From: Epiperipatus broadwayi
Lineage: Eukaryota > Onychophora > Udeonychophora > Euonychophora > Peripatidae
Assembly (NCBI GenBank): GCA_028023455.1
Contig: JAQFVV010012974.1
Coordinates: 1 to 64,000, forward strand
Direction: 5' to 3'
Length of the DNA stretch: 64,000 nt
In this document: positions 56,601 through 64,000 of the stretch, in pieces
How positions within the stretch are numbered: the first letter of the stretch is position 1
Layout: the number at the start of each line of letters is the position of its first letter
The notes under the pieces: model-generated
The model's input: only the letters and a program-made list of their open reading frames with translations
Told to the model about the DNA's origin: nothing
The model's database searches: none
Position numbers and translations under genes: made by a program

Positions 56601-57710
56601 CACCTGGGTCTCGTTTTATGCGATAGATAGGTTCCTCAAAAAACATGTACAAATGAAATTACACTAAAATAGACATAACTTACATTGAAAAAGTGGGGAT
56701 GCGGTCTGTGATTTTCCAAAATTCGCATAAAAGCAAAGCACCAATGTAAAATTACTTTAAAATTCGTGCAAAAAAAAAAATAAGGAAAAAAAATATGACT
56801 AATAAAAAATTTCAAATTTGAAGAAAATTGATACAAGACAAACTATTTTTAACTATAATATTTAATTTTATTCAAAATAATATATTTTTATGCATAATTT
56901 ACAGTACAGTAATTTACATTTTTTTTATACACGTTTTAATTATTATCGCTATTTGTCGAAAAACACATTCGTTTGCAAACTGGTAAAAAATCAGATTTTT
57001 CACAAGAGGAAATACAACTAGCGCCAACTTCACACTCATGTTGTGTCAATGGTTTTCAGGTGACAACATAATTAGTAATTAATCTTTGAGATGATGATTT
57101 TATTAATTGTTTATGAAACTAACAACTAAAAATTAAATTCTTATTTTTGTCTTTAATTTTTTAATTTTCAATTCTGTTTAAAAATCAAATTTCACATCAC
57201 ATTAATTTCAAGTCACCATAAGTAATTTTTAAATTGTTAATTACAATTAAAAATCAGATTTTAGTTGTCAAATTTAATTGTGCCCAGCGCTATTACTCAC
57301 CTTTTAAAAATAAACTTGTTGGATACTAAATGATTAATAATTGATTACATTCTTTTTTAAAAAGCAAAAACATAATGTGATTTAAAATGCAAAATTAACA
57401 TGCACAATGTTTGAACAAATTTACATTATAATCTTGTAAACTTTAATGTGTGTATACATAAAATGTGGAAATCATGATTTTAATTTCATTATTGCATAAA
57501 ATCTTACTATTATAAAGCACTGAAAATATTGAAATTACTAAGATGAAAGTTGAATTACAATAATGTGCTATTACTTTCAATATAACGTAAGTGCGCAAAA
57601 TTTATTATTTAAAGTAAGAGCGCATTATCAGAGTTTGACTTCCGGTGAAACATGAATTGCGTAACTTCAAAATATTGTTAAATAAGTCCACGTAAAAAGA
57701 GACCCAGGGG
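56601..57710. mobile_element. pogo/Tigger-like DNA transposon relic
   Basis: Left end CACCTGGGTCTCGTTTTATG and right end (reverse complement) CCCCTGGGTCTCTTTTTACG form inverted repeats of about 20 bp, flanked by TA at 56599-56600 and 57711-57712. The ends and following sequence (GGTTCCTCAAAAAAC, then AAATTCGCATAAAAGC) resemble Tigger elements, whose ends read CTCGTTTTATTGCG. 1110 bp, with no transposase frame. Confidence 0.7.
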
Positions 57711-57739
57711 TAATAGAATTTTTCCAATAAATTCTAGAG

Positions 57740-58670
57740 ATACCTATGGAATGACCACTTTATCCCTGATTAGCAACATTTACATGAAAGAAGTTGAAAC
57801 CACAATCATAAATATATGTCATATTCACCTAAAGTTTGGCTTCACTATGTTTATGATACATTTATTGTATGATAACATGGAAAAACACTATTACAAACAT
57901 TTTGGACACACATCAACAACATATTACATTCAATTAAATTCACATTAGAATCAAAGGAAAACCAAATAGGCATTCTTAAATGTTCTTCTGATGAGACTTT
58001 TCATGGAAAAAGTTTACAGAAAATCCACACACATGGAAAAATACTTGGCATATACATCTAATCACACAAGAAATGCAAAACATTGAGATATAATATCAAC
58101 AAGAAATAGATCAAACAAGTTTATTCAGAAATCAGTTGTTTATAAATAGAAACATGAAGAATGGTTATGTATCAACTGTAATTTAAAAACCTTAAATTAA
58201 CTACAAAATAATTTTTGGATCCGCAAACTTAAAAAAATCTGCAATCAATATAACATTAGAAATTTTTCCTAAGTCACATCATGCTATAAGAAAGTCTACC
58301 ATCTATAAAGAATAATGCTGAAATGCTGAAAAAGCAAAAAAAAACTACCTATAAAGTATGGAAATGTGAAAGGATGTTTATTGGTGACATAACTTACCCC
58401 AATGAAAAGTAATTGAAAGAGCACAAAAGGATGATTAAAAAAACATGTGCCTAATATAGCAGACCATGTATGTACCAATAAACATATGTTCAATTGGAAA
58501 AATACAAAAATATTGGATGGAGAAGAAAAAGTACAAAGAAAAAATTCAAACAAATTTTTCACATGGCAAATTGCAGATAACCCCATCAATCAACATTGTA
58601 TGAGAATATATAATGTCTGGCAGCCAGTAATTAACTTTGCTTTGAGAAAAAAGTGAATAAATCAGAAGGA
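57740..58670 (+). mobile_element. Penelope-like element relic (RT and GIY-YIG)
   Basis: Begins with the end of the RT domain (LISNIYMKEVETT, resembling PL.S.I.NIYME..E). A region with HTSTTYYIQLNSH follows, and then a GIY-YIG-like stretch in which CERMFIGDITYP is followed by LKEHKRMIKKTC. The C-terminal frame 58447-58656 has IADHVCTNKHMFNWKNTKIL then IYNVWQPVINFA. Many frameshifts; inactive. Family assigned by pattern memory. Confidence 0.6.
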
Positions 58671-58725
58671 CTCCGATAGATAAGTACATGAAATTTCTAC
58701 TTATTGTTGCTTTGGGAAGAATGTC

Positions 58726-58886
58726 TCAGTTGGTTATCAATACTCTCTCATAGTCTAATTTCTCTGCTTCATCCATAACATTCTCTACCACCTTCTGGAC
58801 TTCTTTATCTACTTCTTCCTTATCATTACTCCTCAATAATTCCTTCATCTTTTCACACTTCATCTCTAATGATGAGAGTGTATCTT
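58726..58886 (-). CDS. short charged frame, possibly Penelope-related or exonic
   Basis: On the - strand, DTLSSLEMKCEKMKELLRSN continues as DKEEVDKEVQKVVENVMDEA and ends EKLDYERVLITN and a stop, about 53 codons. It has strong amphipathic, coiled-coil-like spacing and a composition unlike AT-driven noise. It lies 56 bp beyond the + strand Penelope relic in the opposite direction. It may be the N-terminal segment of an inverted Penelope copy, or a terminal exon (AAG precedes it at 58887). I cannot choose. Confidence 0.3.
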
Positions 58887-60532
58887 AAAATGGTTTGATA
58901 TACACACAAGTACAATCACTGATCAGGTCAGAAACATTCAAAGAACATGTTATATACAAACCTGAGTGCTATTACTAACAATTGCAAAATTTAAATAAAG
59001 TTTAATTTTTTTTTCCAAAGACATTCAATATTTAATTCTAGATGATGGAAATAGTGCAACATATAGTTGCAACTAAATTTTCTTATGTATTAAAAAAGAT
59101 GTTTAATAAGTTCGTTTACCAATGAGTTTGACATTTCGGACTACACTGCTAAGTATGATGGGGCAACAAGATATAATTAAAATTGAAATATATGTTGTTG
59201 TTTTTTTAAAAAAAACTGGTATCATTGAAATAAGAAATAAAAATGGATCTATGCTAGAGATATATGTAGAAAAATAAATTAGTAGATGAACAATTAAAGT
59301 CTTAAACAGAATCTCAAGATATTGTAAAAATAAAAAATGGAAGCAAATCACAACAGAGAAAAATAAAAAATAAAAATAAAAAATGAAAAATAAGAATGTT
59401 TGTTCGAGTAATGTGGAAAAGAGAACATTAAGATAAAAGAAACGTAATTAAATTTGGAAAGAACTTCATCCCACATTGAGATGAAATATATGTATACATA
59501 GTACAAATTCTAAAAAAAAAATATTATAAAGATTACTCATTATATTAAGTTTTAAGAAAATCTAGTAAAACTAAACAAAACAAAAAGTAATTAAAATAAT
59601 AAGTCAATAAAACTTTTTCTCTATAGTAATTACAAAAAATAAAAAGACAAAAAGGAAGGACATTCTTATTTCTAAAGATAATTTGTTTTTCTTTCTTTCA
59701 AACATTTATAAAAACAATAAATCGTCTCTTAGAATAGTTTTTATAAGTTCATTAAAAAAATAAAACCGTCTATAAAATATGTATAAAAACTTTATTTTTG
59801 AATGCGCGTAAACACAGATTTATAAGTATAAAAATTAAAAAAAAAAACGGTCTATAATTAAATAGATTATTACAAGGGTGAATTCTTTTCAACCAGTATT
59901 CCAAAATTTTTATAAGATCATGTGATCACTGGGATTTGTAAGAAATTATCTTGCTAGATTATTCGAACAGAATCTTGTAATGCAACAACATTATTTTAAT
60001 TTATTATTTCTACAACTTGGGTTTGAATCTATGTCAGATTAAACTCTAAAAAGTTTATTCATTCAAACTTAGATTTTTTTCCGAACCCATTACCAAATCA
60101 GATGATTGCCATTTAATGATCAGTAAATGGCTATTTAGTTATTTTTAGCTAGAGGAGAACATCTCAAGCTTACTGAGTAATGCCTTCTCTTTAACTGTTA
60201 CTTACCATTTAATGGTAATTGTGTTGGAAATGTTAGAATGATCATCAATCATATAATTTTATGCTTTCAGAAATATAAGAGATAAAAGTATTTGCTACTT
60301 TTTTTTATATTTTTAAACTATATTCATTTTTGTAAAATCATAAAAATGCATGTGCAAATAAGTAAAGTCATATTTCACACAGGTCATTTAACAAATCTTT
60401 TATTAATTTCCATTTCATTGGACATTGATAAATTAAATTCTGTTTAGATATGGCAATTCCTATTTTACACTTATATCACCAAACAAATAATTTTTTAATT
60501 ATTTCAACATATGAATATGCTACATAACTTCA
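58887..60532. other. AT-rich DNA, nothing recognised
   Basis: CTTGGGTTTGAATCTATGTC (about 60017) is faintly B-box-like but has no tRNA fold around it. Confidence 0.35.
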
Positions 60533-60936
60533 TAATATTCATTAAGGCTGTAGCCTCAAGCACATGCATATAAAATGTGATAGTAGGGACCTCTACAGGT
60601 CTTAAAACCACAAGCTTACTCATTGGAAGAAAAGAGGGGAACCCTCTTTACTTCAACCTACTTTCTATTTAAATAGGTGAAGCTGAAGGGTTCGATCTGA
60701 TAGTGTGAAGCTATTCAATACTTCATGTGGACTTAATTAGTGAAGTATTGAATAGTTTCACACTCTCAAATCGAACTGCTTCAGCTTCACCTATTTAAAT
60801 AGAAAGTAGGTTGAAATAAAGAGGGTTCCCCTCTTTTCTTTCAATGAGTAAGCTTGTGGTTTTAAGACCTGTAGAGGTCCCTATTATCGCATTTTATATG
60901 CAGGTGCTTGAGGCTATAGCCTTAATAAATATTATT
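60533..60936. mobile_element. near-perfect 400-bp hairpin element
   Basis: Arms of about 195 bp, from ATAATATTCATTAAGGC to its complement, with a loop of about 15 nt (TGTGGACTTAATTAG, about 60726). Few mismatches. The arms include AAGCTTACTCATTGGAAGAA and TTCAACCTACTTTCTATTT and are richer in G+C than the flanks. No coding frame. A young fold-back MITE, or a locus that could yield a long hairpin RNA if transcribed. Confidence 0.8.
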
Positions 60937-63860
<2,924 letters not shown>

Positions 63861-64000
63861 TCATAGAAATGTCTAACCTAGTGTATCTATTCATTATATA
63901 CAAAACAATCTTAGTTACATGTAAAATATATTTTTTATTGTAATATATTCACATTATTGAATTTCCTATAACAAAATCAAAACAGTTAAAAGATAAAACA

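Overview
This is eukaryotic, very AT-rich, repeat-dominated DNA with no bacterial-style gene layout. It contains long (TA)n, (ATT)n and (ATCT)n microsatellites, decayed non-LTR retrotransposons (an RTE-like family and an APE-endonuclease LINE), Penelope-like fragments, fold-back MITEs and hAT, piggyBac and pogo/Tigger-type DNA transposons. The mixture resembles a molluscan, perhaps cephalopod, intergenic or intronic region. That assignment is an inference from repeat content only; no sequence search was run.

Region 1 (1-14262) is one giant inverted repeat. Two LTR retrotransposon copies lie head to head, meeting at their 5' LTRs near 5976-5982. Each copy has LTRs of about 1.36 kb (TGTAA...TTACA), a tRNA-Lys-like primer binding site, a decayed gag and no recognisable pol, so they look non-autonomous. 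The 3' LTR of the right copy carries a 1081-bp piggyBac-like insertion with a clean TTAA duplication, and the matching empty site is visible in the other LTRs. The left copy contains an exact 19-nt match to the Illumina TruSeq read-2 adapter (4875-4893) and a second adapter-like patch (about 2406-2431). Part of the left arm is therefore an assembly artefact, and the palindrome itself needs read-level proof.

Region 2 (14.3-41 kb) is AT-rich background. It holds fold-back MITEs, an antisense RTE LINE (16781-19612), a 486-bp hAT element with a perfect 8-bp target duplication, two LTR-like segments bounded by T(G/A)TAAC...GTTACA and set in (TA)n tracts, two smaller RTE scraps and a tRNA-Gly(TCC)-like pseudogene. 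Several short open segments with convincing splice signals (14811-14974, 33000-33135 plus 33685-33844, and 52799-52850 further on) suggest that the window lies inside one or more long-intron host genes read on the + strand. I could not identify the proteins.

Region 3 (41-49 kb) is a cluster of one LINE family. A near full-length copy on the - strand (ORF1 with a CCHC knuckle, ORF2 with endonuclease, RT and a C-terminal CCHC motif) sits directly in the (ATT)n tail of a second - strand copy. That second copy is interrupted by a Penelope GIY-YIG fragment. A third scrap lies on the + strand beyond another (ATT)n block.

Region 4 (49-64 kb) is mostly unannotatable AT-rich DNA. It has three fold-back elements, a pogo/Tigger-like element with TA duplications, a Penelope-like RT/GIY-YIG relic, and a 400-bp (ATCT)n array with an (ACCT)n core at the right end.
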